A stretch of 64,000 bases of DNA, taken from the NCBI RefSeq assembly GCF_002878395.1, contig NC_061118.1:88201910-88265909 (forward strand), written 5' to 3'. The notes under the pieces are model-generated. The model made no database searches. It was not told the origin of the DNA and saw only the letters and a program-made list of their open reading frames with translations. Within the stretch, counting starts at the first letter, position 1, and every line of letters starts with the position of its first letter. The position numbers were made by a program, and so were the translations under genes. Shown here piece after piece: positions 30,273 through 42,790 of the stretch. The stretch is from Capsicum annuum (lineage: Eukaryota; Streptophyta; Magnoliopsida; Solanales; Solanaceae).

Positions 30273-32783
30273 TGTAACGCCCTAGAAAATAGGTCCCGAA
30301 GCGTCACACAATGCTTGAGGCTACGAGTAGCCCCAAGCTAACTCTTTGAGCCATTTTTATTCAGTTTAACACAAATCAACAGGGTTTTCATAAATAACCC
30401 TCATATATCAATGGAGTAATCATCATCCAAGAATAAAAGAATTTCATAAAGATAACAAAATACGACTTATTAGTCAACTCCCAACATCTCTAGTAGTCTG
30501 ACAAGCCTCTAAGAGAATCAATAAAACTAGCGAGCCATTGAGACATGCTCCAACTGACTCATACTCAGTTATGAAATGTCAATAATTCTGCGAAACCAAC
30601 ATCAGACATCACGTCCTCGAAACATGAAGACTCACCACAACAGAGGATGTAGAACAGCATGCCCAAAGAATCACTATCGAACCTGGAACTGAACACCTGA
30701 ACCTACATTCCGACAAAATGCAGTCCACATCCAAAGATATAGGTCAGTACCATGGAAAGAAATCGAGTATATAAGGGTGTATGCAATTGTATAAACATCA
30801 TCATTATAAATATTTATAATAAATATGCAGGATGTATGAAAGACTCACATAGCCCGAAGAAAATTATCATAATCATGAGAGGATGAAATAAGCACAATAA
30901 CACATGTGAGTCATCATATAATTTGTCAATCACTTTCAGTTCATCAAGAATATCAATTCTCATAATGTAAATATCATTTAAATCTTTTGAAAGAATAAAT
31001 TTCACAATTCCACTTTCGAATCACTTTACCATTCACCATAGACACAAGGAAACACACACACACACACTGGGAGATCCTATAATCAAAATAAACCATGTGA
31101 GCTACATGGAGTCCAACGTACAACCCACGTTGGGGAGAGCCGTCCTATCCTTGCCATTGGAGTAGGACTATCGATATCAAATCCACACAAACTAGTGATC
31201 ACTATATAAATCAACCTCAGGCTCACTCCTATGGGAGCATATAGTTCTAGGGAAGTAAGATCGCTTTATACCTCCCACTCGGTGCTAAAGATTTCTCCCG
31301 GACTTAGCTCAGATCATTTCAAAGACAATCCAAAATAAAATAATTTCCGTAATATATAAATATACATCGGGAGCCATCATGCTTCCCATCTATCAAAATC
31401 AACCACATTGTGAATTTCTTTCACACTCGAGTTCAAAATAACTCCATTAAGACCAAAAGGTCAAATCATTCAAAATATCTTAAATATTCAACATCAACAT
31501 GCTTATAAGACACACTTTCTCAAAAAAAAACACAATTTCCAATGGGGATTCACGACCTAAATATCAAAATCATGATAAATATTGTTCAAGATTCATGATT
31601 TATATCTCCACACATATAAATTCATCTTTCAAAATCATAAACATCAAGATTTCATAATAATCATCATAAGATATGGGTTCATGCTTCAAATTCATAAAAA
31701 TCAAATAAAAATTCTGCCTTTGTAAAGAAAATTACATGAAGATTTCATAATAATCATCATAAGATATGGGTTCATGCTTCAAATTCGTAAAAATCAAATA
31801 GAAATTATGCCTTTGTAAAGAAAATTACTTTTGCGCACAAGAACGAAAGAGAGTTCTTGTTGAAAAACCCCACATACCTTGAATGATGAACTTTAGATAG
31901 ATACTCGTTTTTGAGATGTTAATCATGCCTTTGAATGATGGTTCTTGGAGTTCTTGAACTATGAACTTGGAATCTTGAATAAATTTGCAGAATGGGGAAC
32001 TTTGGAGGTTCTTGAATTTGGATGTAGGAGCTTAGGGTTTTCTTTTTGAGGGAATTTAATGAAATATAACATATAATGCTTCTAATAGGCTTTAATATAG
32101 GGTTTGGATGGATTTTGGGTAAGGGGGAATGACCAAAACGCCCCTAAAAATTAAATAATTCTTGAATTTGTCCTTTGGTGGACTATTTTGATAGTCTGAA
32201 GTAGATCAACCATAACGTTTTACTCTAATATCTAAATTGGATGAAACCAATTTCATTATAAAGAGGACTCTAATATCTTTCTGTTTATATATAGTATCTC
32301 ACCCATATCATTGTGTACGAGGAGTAATGATCGTTTGAAATTAACCCAAAAATTCACTTTTGGTAGGTTGAAGTAGATTAACCATAACTTTTTGCTCCAA
32401 TAGACTAATTGGATGAAACCAATTTCATTGGAAAGAGGACTCGCAGAGATTTCCGTTGATATATAGTAGATCACCCAGATCATTATGTACAATGAGTTAT
32501 GATCATCTAAATTTGGATCAAAAATACGCCAGGCCTCAGTTCTTTTTTTTGCACATTTTACTGTTCACTACTATTCACGGTTCGATCGAAATGTTCATAA
32601 CTCGTCGCTCGGGTGTCCGTTTTGGATGATCCACATATCTTTAGAAAGCTTATTCAATACTCTACACAATGGTGGGTCATAATCTAAGACATTCCATACG
32701 AAAAATTTATAATTTATTTTAGAAGATAGAACCCAACACGTTTACGCATAAAATTTCAACGAAAAATTTTTCGGGGTATTACA
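30273..32783 (-). repeat. LTR2 (2,511 bp), 5' LTR of chromovirus B
   Basis: On the plus strand it runs TGTAACGCCCT..GGGGTATTACA. It is the full-length version of LTR1. It contains a 172-bp duplication (GAAGTAG at 32198 and 32370) and a 93-bp tandem duplication (GATTTCATAA at 31648 and 31741). The flank after the LTR is AATAC; the matching target duplication cannot be found because the left end is recombined. Confidence 0.92.
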
Positions 32784-35099
32784 AATACACAGGGCATGTT
32801 GTTATTGTAAATAAAATTTATAGTTCATATTATTACTTTAATAAATCTTTAAATTATTTATATTCCATTTAATCATTACTCCCACAAACATATAGTGTCG
32901 TTTGGTTAAAGTCTTTTGAGATTAATGTGGATATGTTAAGATAGATTAAGCGCAATACTAAGGAATTAATAGCCTAGGGTTTGCTTATGGATGTGAGACT
33001 AAGAAAGGTTAATATACCTCTATGGAAAATATTTACTTTTTTTTTTTATAAAAATCTTTTTATTTTATTAAAAAAAAATAATGCTTGGCCAAAAAAACTC
33101 CAAATACAACTTGAAATTTTATTTAGAAACGTCAAAACAAGTCTCAACTTGTTTTCACTTTTTTTCTAATTTCAACTTCAACTTTATAGTTAAATAAAAA
33201 ATCTCTCTAAAAACTATGACCAAACACAAGTCTGACTCCAACTATAACTCTAACTCTATCTCTAATTCCAATTTCATTTTCTTTTTTTTTTGATGGCAAA
33301 ACACCTATAAAATTTATTATTACTTCAAATCAACTCCTACTTTATCATTTATTATCACCAAATTTATTATTTGATCAATCAATCTTGTATTTTTTAAGAA
33401 TAGTTTTGTGATAGTTTATTGTATTTTTGTTATGAACTTTTGCTTATTTGGTAATATTATAAGGAGAATTGAGGCAATTTTAATAGTTTTCATAATTTAT
33501 GAAATTTTTATTTGTAAGTATGAATCCTATTTATTCTAACTCCCTCTTTCAGATTTTCTAGTGAAGTATTGTTTATGATTGAAAGTGATACCCTTTTTTT
33601 GGTTGTTCCTCGATATGATTCATTTAACAAAAAATTGTACCTTTTAGGCACATATTCTTTTTTATTATCATTATTACACAATATAGTCCTTGTTTCAAGT
33701 ATATCCAGAGAAAGAGATTTCTTGTCTAGAACTTCAAGTCAATTTAAAAATTCTTTATTCAGATTATTATTTTTTTCTTTGTTAGTAGATATTCGCTGGT
33801 TGTCCAGTTCATTAGGGAGTGTTTTTTGAAGTGATAATAGGGTAAAATTACAACTTAAAATTTCAAATTACACTTCCAAATAAAATTTAAACTCCACTTT
33901 ATATTATTCTATATCATGATTCTGAATCATTATTTCATCTCACATGATCAAACAGGCCTAAATATCATTAAAAGTGAAAAATAAGATGACAAAACAGTGA
34001 AAGAAAGTATTTATGTATTTTCACTTTTTGAAATACAACTTCAAATTGTATTTGAATTTTCTACGGTCAAATAACATTCTTTGTAAAGTGAACAACTTTT
34101 TCAAAAAAATAGTGAAAAATTTCTTATGTTTTAATGGGACATAAGTATGATATATATATAAAATATTTATATTAATTTTTAAATCAAAATTATATATTAA
34201 TGTAAATACAAGTGTGGACACACACATATAAAATAAGTCAAGCAAATAACCTTGCAAAGATCAAATTGCAAGTTGATAGAAAAATACTTGTTACCATTAC
34301 ATAAATTATTTTTTAAATATATAAATATCTATCAAATCATATAATAGTAATTGATCCACATGACAGGTGCATGGACTCATATTCACCTTTTTATGCATTT
34401 CAAAAACTTAGGAAATACAATCTCAACCTAAGCCAGTACAATAATAAACTTAGATGAGACCAAGCAATAAATGAGGTTTCATGAAGAATTTTATTTATTT
34501 ACTGTATAACCACATGGATTTTCTATTATTTTGCATCACATTTTAACTAGGATGGCCAATCAATCATGCCAACTGATATTTATTTCAACAAATTTCTAAC
34601 TTACCATCACATGTGATTGTGTTATTATGCCCATAATTGTGTCCTACAAACAGAAGAAAAAGACAGATAACTTTTTACATAAATATTTATAACCCGCTTT
34701 GATTGTAGTAATATGAAGATATAAATTCTTTCCATCTCCTTTTGAAACTTAAAAGTTTTTTTTTAGACTCACTACAATTTTAATATTATGAATAATTTTA
34801 TTCCTCCGGATAGTAACACGTAAACTCTTTTCAAGCTCTCGATTAATTTTCTATACTATTAGATATTTAATATACTATCTATATGGTGAATATCTCTTTC
34901 AAAAATAAAATTTTATAATTATGGTCATGATTATTAAAACATTGTAGACAAGACTTGTTTCTTATTTTTTACCCTTTGATAATCCATGATACGAAATGCT
35001 ATAATTTTTTAAATAGTTTTAGTATGACTTCGTATAAGATTTCTAGTTCCAGTTAAATAAAAATTATTCATGATTTATAGCTTTTTTCCAACATATAAA
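32784..35099. other. AT-rich non-coding region
   Basis: No supported gene. Near 33087 TGGCCAAAAAAACTCC and near 34025-34070 the reverse-oriented TGAAATACAACTTCAAATTG..GGTCAAA resemble opposite ends of a non-autonomous DNA transposon of about 1 kb, but borders and target duplication are unclear. An AACTCTAACT-type low-complexity patch lies at 33236-33280. Confidence 0.45.
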
Positions 35100-35615
35100 T
35101 ACATAGTTTTACTTTTGGGTCATTGTATATCAGATTATACTCTTTTTAGTTAAATTATTTATTCAGCATGATTTGAGTTTTTAGTATGATCATGTTTAGT
35201 ATTTATGACTTTCACAACTCACATGCTCAGTACATTCGATGTACTGACCGTATATCATTTTTTGCTCAATATCCTATGATATAGGTTCTGGTTTCAGACT
35301 CAACCGCTATAACACCTCAAAAAAATCTCAAATTTATTTCAATACTTTAGACGAGTATGACTCTTAATTTATAAAGAGTTACGTGAAGTACATATTTTAA
35401 TGAAAAGTATAGTGTATATATATCTATATATTTGTATGGTATGTTTGTTAGTTGTGGAGGGAGATACAAAAATAAAGTGATTTTTATCCCTTTTTATTTT
35501 AGTAATCAATATTAATATTAGGAGTAAGTGAAACTCTTTTTATTTTCTTTAAAAAGAATTCTATATAAATAAAGAGAGAGAGAAGCTAACACCTCTTTGA
35601 AAATATTTCAGAGAA
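35100..35615. repeat. Remnants of gypsy LTRs
   Basis: 35205-35300 (CAGTACATTCGATGTACTGA, TATGATATAGGTTC) resembles the 3' part of element 1's LTR near 5330-5405. From 35311 TATAACACCTC looks like the decayed start of another LTR of the TGTAACACCCC type, with a TATATAAATAAAGAG box near 35563. These are debris under or beside the Athila-type element that follows. Confidence 0.45.
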
Positions 35616-35769
35616 CGTTGATGTTCCAGTTTTTGACAGAATATTTAGCACCTTCTTGGAAAAATTGTATGTTTTCAAGCGACCAAAGTGGTATTTAATG
35701 AGTTTTTTTTAGTGTTTCATGGAAAGGAGTGAACCACAGAAAAAACTTGGAAAAAGTAGCAAAAAAGGA

Positions 35770-36112
35770 ATTTGACGATCAAAATGGTGGACCGTCAGTC
35801 TTGCGACGGATCACCAGGTGGATTGTCAGGCTTAACCAGAACATGGACTCCCGAAGGACTCAATGACGGACCAAATGGTGGACCGTCAGTCTTGCGACGG
35901 ACCACCAGGTGAACCGTCAAGCTTTATCCAGAAACCACTTTTCTGAAGGACTCAGTGACGGACCAAATGGTGTACCGTCATACTTTCGATAGACCACCAG
36001 TTGGACCATCACGCTTTATCTAGAAACCACTCTTCTGAAGGACTCAGTGATGGACCAAATGGTGGACCATCAGACTTTCAACAGACCACTACTTTGGCCG
36101 TCGACTTGGATG
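35770..36112 (+). repeat. 92-bp tandem array with palindromic GGACCGTC motifs
   Basis: CCAAATGG recurs at about 35780, 35871, 35963 and 36055 (steps about 91, 92, 92). Within each unit GGTGGACCGTCA and GACGGACCACC are reverse-complementary, so each unit can fold on itself. Confidence 0.9.
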
Positions 36113-36158
36113 CAATTTTTATGATTTTAAATTTTAAATTCCTTTTTATCTGGAAACA

Positions 36159-36166
36159 TATAAATA
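36159..36166 (+). promoter_or_regulatory. TATA box of element 3 LTR
   Basis: TATAAATA about 47 bp downstream of the 92-bp array; likely LTR core promoter. Confidence 0.5.
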
Positions 36167-37114
36167 CTAAATTTTAGGGTTAGTGGAGGAGATTTTTTAT
36201 CTTTTACAAGTTTTTCATCTATAGAAACTTTCTGTAACCTAGTACTTTGGGGATTGAAGCATATCTTTGGGGAAGTTAATCATTCAATTCTTTATTAAAG
36301 ATTCAAGAACTGATTCTTGAGACTTTTGTAAGTGAATTCTAAATCTATTTATGAATAATACAAGAATTATTTCTTCTTCTTTTATGGAATTTTGTGGCTA
36401 AGTTCCCATAACTAGGGTTAAGGGATCCTTAATGTGAAATGCATCTATGGGTTGTGAATCAAATTGAGTTCCATGAATAACTGATATTATATAAACCTTT
36501 ATTCAATTTAATGGCTTTTCTTGGTTGCATACTTGAAAAGTGAGCCCAAGAATATCACTTGTTTGAAAGAAAAGTGTTTTTTTGGGAAAAAGAAAGTGTT
36601 TACATAAATTCTAAGGGCTTTAACCTTTGGATTAATGGAAAATGCCCTAACAGGATTAGCTTACATGATAAAATGGTTGAAAGAACAATGTATCCTTTGA
36701 TTTTGAGAGAATTAGAAGATAATCTATCCACTTAGGTTGAGATACTAAGGGATAAAGAATAGGATTCAACCCTTATTGCAGTTGAATTTGATAATTAGAA
36801 CACTTAAGTGATTTACAACCCTAGTTGTGCTAGCATTTTGGTAACCATAGCCCTGGTTTGTTTAATCTTATCAAATTACTAATTGCAAAGAGAATAATTC
36901 ATTGGAATACTCTTGTTACAATTAATTACTTTATAAGTTACAAATCAAAACCCTCTTATTCAGGAACCTCTAATCAACAGTCCAGTAATGATTATAATAC
37001 TTAGAGAGCACAGTATTCCCTGTGGGATTCGACACCCAACCTAGTTGGGTTCTATATTTGACAGTGACCGCTTATGCTTTTTAACGAGAGTTGTAATTTG
37101 GGCATATCAAGTTT

Positions 37115-37132
37115 TGGCGCCGTTGCCGGGGA
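37115..37132 (+). promoter_or_regulatory. Primer-binding site of element 3
   Basis: TGGCGCCGTTGCCGGGGA, the Athila/TAT-type primer site, usually assigned to tRNA-Asp. Confidence 0.88.
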
Positions 37133-37231
37133 ATACGATTGTCAACAAAGTTTGTAATTGTTAATGGACCCTTTGGTCAAAGATTCCCGAATTTTACTTT
37201 TTATTTGTTGTTTTTGTTTTGTAAAGGTTGA

Positions 37232-39183
37232 GTGTCTTGTATGCCAAGTACGCGAAGATCAATTCAACCATTATTACCTATTCATCTAGAACCGCGACTC
37301 GTTGGAAAAATGGATGGTCAACAGGACCCAAAAAGAATAGCTGCTCAGGAGGAGCAGGCTAGATTAGTAGCTTTGCCAGCTGTGCAAGTAAACAGTAGAA
37401 TACAGACAATGATAGTCGGGAAGTAAACCCAGATGATGGGGACCTGGGTAATGATGAGTTATTAAACCCAAGGCGTCCAGATGATGTAGCTGCACCAGTG
37501 AATAGGAATATCAACAGAAATCGCCAGGCTAGGATGAGATCTAAACGCTGAGCTATCCAGTTTACTCTAGACGATGATGATGATGACTTGGATGGGGCTG
37601 GTACTATAGGGGCTATTATTCTTCTGCCCTTAGCACCCGAAGCCAAGTTTAATATCACGAGTACCATGATCCAGTTATTGCATCTTAAGGGACTATATGG
37701 TGGACTTGTGGGTGATGACCCAAATATGCATTTGATTAACTTTATCTCGACATGCAAATCGTTCGACAATCCAGGAGTAGGACAAAATACTATTCAACTA
37801 CAACTATTCCCGTTGTCTTTATCTGGAGAAGCAACTTTATGGTTAAATGGGCTAACCCCCGATTCTATTACAAATAGGAGGCAATTGAACGATGGTTCTT
37901 TCCACCATCTAAAAGGGCACAGTTAAGAGATGAAATCAGTAATTTTAGGCAGCTTCTAACTGAAGCTCTCCATGAAACTTGGGAGAGGTTCACAAAGAAG
38001 CTCACACAATAACCGAATCATCAGATGACCAACATTTACCTGTAGGAGATATTATATAGGGCCTTGAATTCGGTGACTAAGCCAGTGGTGGATAATGTTG
38101 TGGGTGGGTCATTCATGGACCTCACTTTTCCTGAGGCGCCTAAGATGCTGGACCGTATGACAAAGCAGTGTAGAGCTTGGGATATCAGGGATTCTGAGAT
38201 ACCAATCTCTACTGTATCTATTGGCATAACTGCAGAACAGAGGCGAAAAGAAGAGGAACGTGACCAAGACATGGCTCACATGAAGACGCAGATGGACCTT
38301 CTTACTAAGCATTTATAATCAGGAAAAATAGAAAAGGTTAAAGCTATTGCATCACAGGAAAGAGTTGACTTCGATTCTGAGGAGGAAGCCAATTATTTGA
38401 ACAATCAGGGGGGTTTCTAAAGAAGTGGCCAAGGAAAAAAAGGTCAGAACTACTTGATAAATCTGGATACAAGGACCGAGACCAAGGAAATTGGAAAACA
38501 AGAATGACAGGAGTGAGTTGTATGTGCCTTCTGGAAGTTATAAGGCTACTACAACTAGCTCTGGGAAGATGTCCATAGAAGATATGATGGCTAAATTATT
38601 GAAGGGGGTGGAGGCAACTAATACTGGAGTAGAAGAGATGAAAAATGATTTATCCTCGATGAATCAATTGGTTGACTCGCACTCTACTTCAATAAAACAG
38701 TTGCAGCAGCAAATGAACCAACTTTTTATTGCGTTTAATTAGAGAAAGGCTGGAACTCTACCAAGTGACACAGTTTAAAATCTAAGAACAAATGGTTCGT
38801 GAATGGCAATTACCACTAGGAGTGGTAAAGTAGTGGAAAGCCCATCTGTGGGTAAGTTTGTGGTTGATATTATGGAAGAAAATATTGATGAAGCAGATAT
38901 TGATCATCCAGTAGACTTTGAAAAATTGGATGAGGTTATTCATGATGTTACATCAAACTGTCGCAGGCTGATGAGTTGAAAAGAGAGGAAGACAAGAAAA
39001 AAAAAGTAGTGGTGAACACTCTCCCAAAACCATCACCTTTCTTTCCTCAAATATGGAAGAAGAAGGATGAGAATATGAATTTTAGTGAATTCATGGCTAT
39101 GTTGAAGCAGTTGACAGTAAATGTGCCTTTGGTTAAGGCACTTGAGCAAATGCCAGGGTATACTAAATTTATGAAGGACCTTT
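37232..39183 (+). pseudogene. Athila element 3 gag, broken
   Basis: Frames in order: MPSTRRSIQPLLPIHLEPRL (37241); LDGAGTIGAIILLPLAPEAK, FNITSTMIQLLHLKGLYGGL, DDPNMHLINFISTCKSFDNP, LQLFPLSLSGEATLWLNGLT (37588-37860), the capsid core; then after a frameshift ALNSVTKPVVDNVVGGSFMD (38064 on); then a coiled coil (LLKGVEATNTGVEEMKNDLS, IKQLQQQMNQLF) to 38742; then PFFPQIWKKKDENMNFSEFM to 39183. The capsid half matches the gag of element 4. At least five frame breaks. Confidence 0.85.
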
Positions 39184-39660
39184 GACAAAAAAAAGAGTGG
39201 CGAGCTATGAACCGATGGATAATATCCATCATTGCAGCGCTATTGCTACAAGGTCCTTGGTGCAGAAGAAGGCAGACCCAGGAGAGTTCACTATTCCTTG
39301 CACCGTAGGGTCTTTGGATTTTGCTAAGGCCTTATGTGATCTGGGATCTAGCATTAACCTAATGCCGCTAGCTATTTATAAAAAGTTAGGTTTGGAAAAC
39401 CCTACACCCACCAATATGCGACTTGTGATGGCGGATAGGTCGGTAAAATGACCTATTGGTATTTTGTATGATGTGCTGGTAAAGGTAGATACCTTTATAT
39501 TTCCTTTAGATTTCATAACTCTAGATTAAAAGGTGGACTTTGAGGTTCCCATAATCTTGGGTTGACCTTTTCTCGCAACCAAAAGTGTGCTAATTGATTT
39601 GCAAGCTAATGAGCTCTTATTTAGGATAAATGATGAAGTGGTGCATTTTGATACGTGAAA
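39184..39660 (+). pseudogene. Athila element 3 aspartic protease
   Basis: [20 protein letters not shown] then [20 protein letters not shown] shows the D-L-G-S-S active site used by Athila-type proteases. A TGA near 39449-39451 interrupts it. It continues IGILYDVLVKVDTFIFPLDF and a VPIILG-like flap partner. It sits between gag and RT as expected. Confidence 0.82.
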
Positions 39661-40200
39661 ATTAATGAAACAACATAAAGAGAAAAATGTTCTCAATTAT
39701 TGATGTATATTATGAGGACGAGAAAGAAGTACCAATAGAGGAGCAGCTTGCTGTTGAGTCGTTAGCCGCAGTACTTATAAATTTTGATCATGAAGATATT
39801 GAAGATTATAAAGAGACCATTTGTACTTTGACAGATATGGAATCATACTCTTAAGCTCCTAAGAAGCTCAATCTTGATATTAAGAATCTATCAACACCAC
39901 CAGCAAAGCCATCTATTGAAGAGCCACCGATGTTAGAATTGAAAGAGTTGCCTAATAATTTGAGGTATGTGTTCCTGGGTAGTGGTAATTCACTACCCGT
40001 CATTATTTCTACTGATTTGGGTAAGCAACAGGTGGAAGCTCTCATCTCTGTTCTTAAAAGATATAAAGAATTATTGGTTTGACTATTATGGATATCATTT
40101 GTATTCCTCCTGGCATATGTATGCACAAAATTTAGCTAGAGGAGGATTGTGTGCCTACTATTGAGCATCAACGTCTTCTGAACCACCTATGCAAGGGGTG

Positions 40201-41460
40201 GTAAAGAAATAAATCATCAAGTGGTTAGATACAGGGGTGGTATATCCTATATCAAACAGTAAATGGGTGAGTCCTATGCAATGTGTGCCCAAGAAAGGGG
40301 GCATGACAGTGGTAGCCAATGAGAAGAATGAATTGATCCCACTCAGGCCAGTTAATGGGTGAAGGGTGTGTTTGGATTACCGAAAGCTCAACTCGTGGAT
40401 GTTAAAGGATCACTTTCCAATGCCCTTTATGGATCAAATGCTTGATCGATTGGCAGGAAAAGGATGGTATTGCTTTTTGGTTGGTTATTCTAGATATAAC
40501 CAGATTTGTACTGCTCCCAAAGATCAGGAGAAGACCACTTTTACATGCCCGTACGACACTTTTGCATTCAAGCAGATGCTGTTTGGGTTATGTAATGCAC
40601 CTTCCACCTTTCAACAGTGCATGATGTCTATTTTCTCAGATATGGTTGAAGACACCTTAGAGGTGTTTATGGATGATTTTTCGATTGTAGAATATTTATT
40701 GGAGTTGTGTTTGGAAAACCTGAGTATGGCCTTGCAACGATGTGTTGAATTCAATCTTGTACTTAATTGGAAGAACTACCACTTTATGGTTAAAAAGGGC
40801 ATTGTTTTCGGGCATAAAATTTCAGCAAAAGGAATTGAAGTTGATCGAGCCAAGGTTGAATTTATTAAGAGACTACCACCTCCAATTTCTATGAAGGGGG
40901 TTTGTAGTTTTCTCGGCCATGCTGGTTTTTATCGGAGGTTTATTAAAGACTTCTCCAAGATTGCTAACCCACTCTGCAAACTTTTAGAGAAGGAAGAAAA
41001 GTTTTCCTTCAATGAAGATTGCTTAAAGGCATTTGAATGCCTTAAAGGGAAGCTAGTTGAAGCCCCTATCATTGTAGCATCGGATTGGTCCAAGCCATTC
41101 AAGATCATGTGTGATGTAAGCGGTGTTGCCGTTGGAGCTTCTTTGGGGAAAAAGAGGGACAAACTGTTTCATCCAATCTATTATTCCAGCAAAGCTCTAA
41201 ATGGAGCTCAAAAGAACTACACTGTCACCAAACAGGAACTCCTTGCTGTAGTGTATGCTTTTGAGAAATTTATAGCTTATCTTTTTGGAACCAAGGTGGT
41301 GGTCCACACTGACCATGCAGCCTTGAGATATTTGATGGCTAAAAAAGATGCGAAACCAAGGTTGATTAGATTGGTGTTACTAATCTAATAATTTGACTTT
41401 AAAGTCAGATAGAAAGGGTTGCAAAAACTAAGTGGCAGATCAGCTGTCTAGGATAAAAGG
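40201..41460 (+). pseudogene. Athila element 3 RT and RNase H, catalytic Asp lost
   Basis: RT begins near WVSPMQCVPKKGG. A TGA (about 40359-40361) precedes the long frame from 40366 ([20 protein letters not shown]). The block [11 protein letters not shown] has Val (GTT, 40480-40482) where relatives have the first catalytic Asp (FLDGYSGYNQI). FMDDFSI is intact. RNase H follows: [43 protein letters not shown]. The frame then slips near 41370-41400 before a VADQLSR-like end. 39661-40200 holds decayed linker sequence with no domain I can name. Confidence 0.88.
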
Positions 41461-42790
41461 TGAGCGAGCAGTTAGAGATGAGATGGAGATCAATGATGCA
41501 TTTTTAGATAAGGAGATCTTAGCTGCTACTCTGGAGAAACTACCTTTATGCTAATTTTTTGAATTATGTGGTGAGTGAGGTGATTCCAGAAAATCTTTCT
41601 TTTCATCAGAGAAAGAAATTTCTTCATGATGTGACACACTACTTCTGGGATGAGATATATCTTTTTTAGCGATGTGCTGATAATATAATAAGGAGATGTG
41701 TTCCAGAGGTGGATATATTGAGAATATTGGAAGCATGTCATGCTTCCCCAGTCGGGGTCACCATGCAAGTGATCGAACTACGAGAAAGGTATTGCAGAGT
41801 AGCTACTATTGGCTATCATTATTCAAGGACTCTCACAAGTTTGTGCTGAAATATGACCAATGTCAAAGGTAGGGGTCGGTCTCCAAGAGGCATGAAATGC
41901 CTTTAACTAAGATACTCTAAGTGGAATTGTTTGACGTCTGGGGCATCGATTTCATGGGCCCTTTCGTAAGCTCGTATGGAATGAAGTACATTTTAGTTGC
42001 TGTGGATTATGTATCCAAATGGGTCGAAGCTGTTGCCTTGTCTGATAATGAAGGGAAAAGAGTTGTTGTGTTTCTTAAGAAGAATATCTTCTCTCACTTT
42101 GGAGTGCCACGAACTATTATAAGCGATGAAGGATCCTATTTTTGCAACAAAGTGTTCCGAGCAGCTTTAGTGAAATATGGGGTGAAACAACATAAAGTAG
42201 CAACTCCATATCACCCACAAATTAGTGGGAAAGTGGAGGTGTCGAATCGGGAGATTAAAACCATCCTAGCCAAAATAGTGAATGCTAATAGGCAAGATTG
42301 GGCTCGAAAGCTAGATGACGCTTTGTGGGCGTATCAGACTGCCTTTAAGACTCCAATTGGCATGTCACCGTATCACTAATCTATGGAAAAGTATGCTATT
42401 TATTGATAACACAAGGATTTGTGGGCTCTAAAAAGGTTAAATCTGAATTGGAAGGAGGCAGCAAAGCTAAGATTAGGGCAACTGAATGAGATGGATGAAT
42501 TCCATCTCAGAGCTTACAAAAGAGCGGACCTTTACAAAGAGAAGATGAAAAAGTATCACGACTGAAGACTTGAAAGTAGAGACTTCCGAAAAGGTGATTT
42601 GGTACTTCTGTTCAATTCCAGGCTCAAATTATTTCCAGGTAAACTCAAGTATAAGTGGTCAGGACCATTTAAAGTTAGTCAAGTCTACTCATCTGGAGTA
42701 GTCGAGCTAGAAAATAAAGATGACATCATCTTTAAAGTGAACGGGCAATGAATCAAACTTTATATCGGTCCAAAAGACTTGATAAGAAGT
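41461..42790 (+). pseudogene. Athila element 3 integrase
   Basis: The zinc-finger region is broken (SYYWLSLFKDSHKFVLKYDQ near 41800). The catalytic core is one open frame, 41921-42379: D in [13 protein letters not shown] in [11 protein letters not shown], and E in [13 protein letters not shown], so all three catalytic residues are present. It continues [20 protein letters not shown], then a stop at 42377-42379 and a C-terminal domain (GDLVLLFNSRLKLFPGKLKY with variations) to about 42790. No chromodomain, consistent with Athila. Confidence 0.87.

Larger units (their letters stand above)
22362..32783 (-). mobile_element. Tandem pair of minus-strand chromovirus copies sharing one LTR
   Basis: Right to left (5' to 3' of the elements): LTR2 (30273-32783), internal B (27107-30272), LTR1 (25538-27106), internal A (22362-25537, 3'-truncated). 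LTR1 serves both as 3' LTR of B and 5' LTR of A: a polypurine tract abuts it on one side and a primer-binding site on the other. B lacks RT/RNase H and the first part of integrase; A lacks integrase and its 3' LTR. Neither is autonomous. Such arrangements arise by unequal recombination between LTRs of related copies. Confidence 0.88.
35616..37109 (+). repeat. 5' LTR of Athila-type element 3
   Basis: The right edge is clear: GGGCATATCA ends at 37109, five bases before the primer-binding site, and the last 100 bp match the end of the other Athila LTRs in pattern (GGGATTCGACACCCAACCTA, GACAGTGACCGCTTA). The left edge is tentative: CGTTGATGTTC at 35616 resembles the TGTTGATGTTC start of the LTR at 52681. 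Contains a 92-bp array and a TATA-like box. Confidence 0.5.

Noticed and set aside
33080..34090. Non-autonomous hAT-like element suggested by opposing CCAAATACAACTT-type ends
   Set aside because: Ends are only loosely complementary and no target duplication could be placed; mentioned only in the region note.
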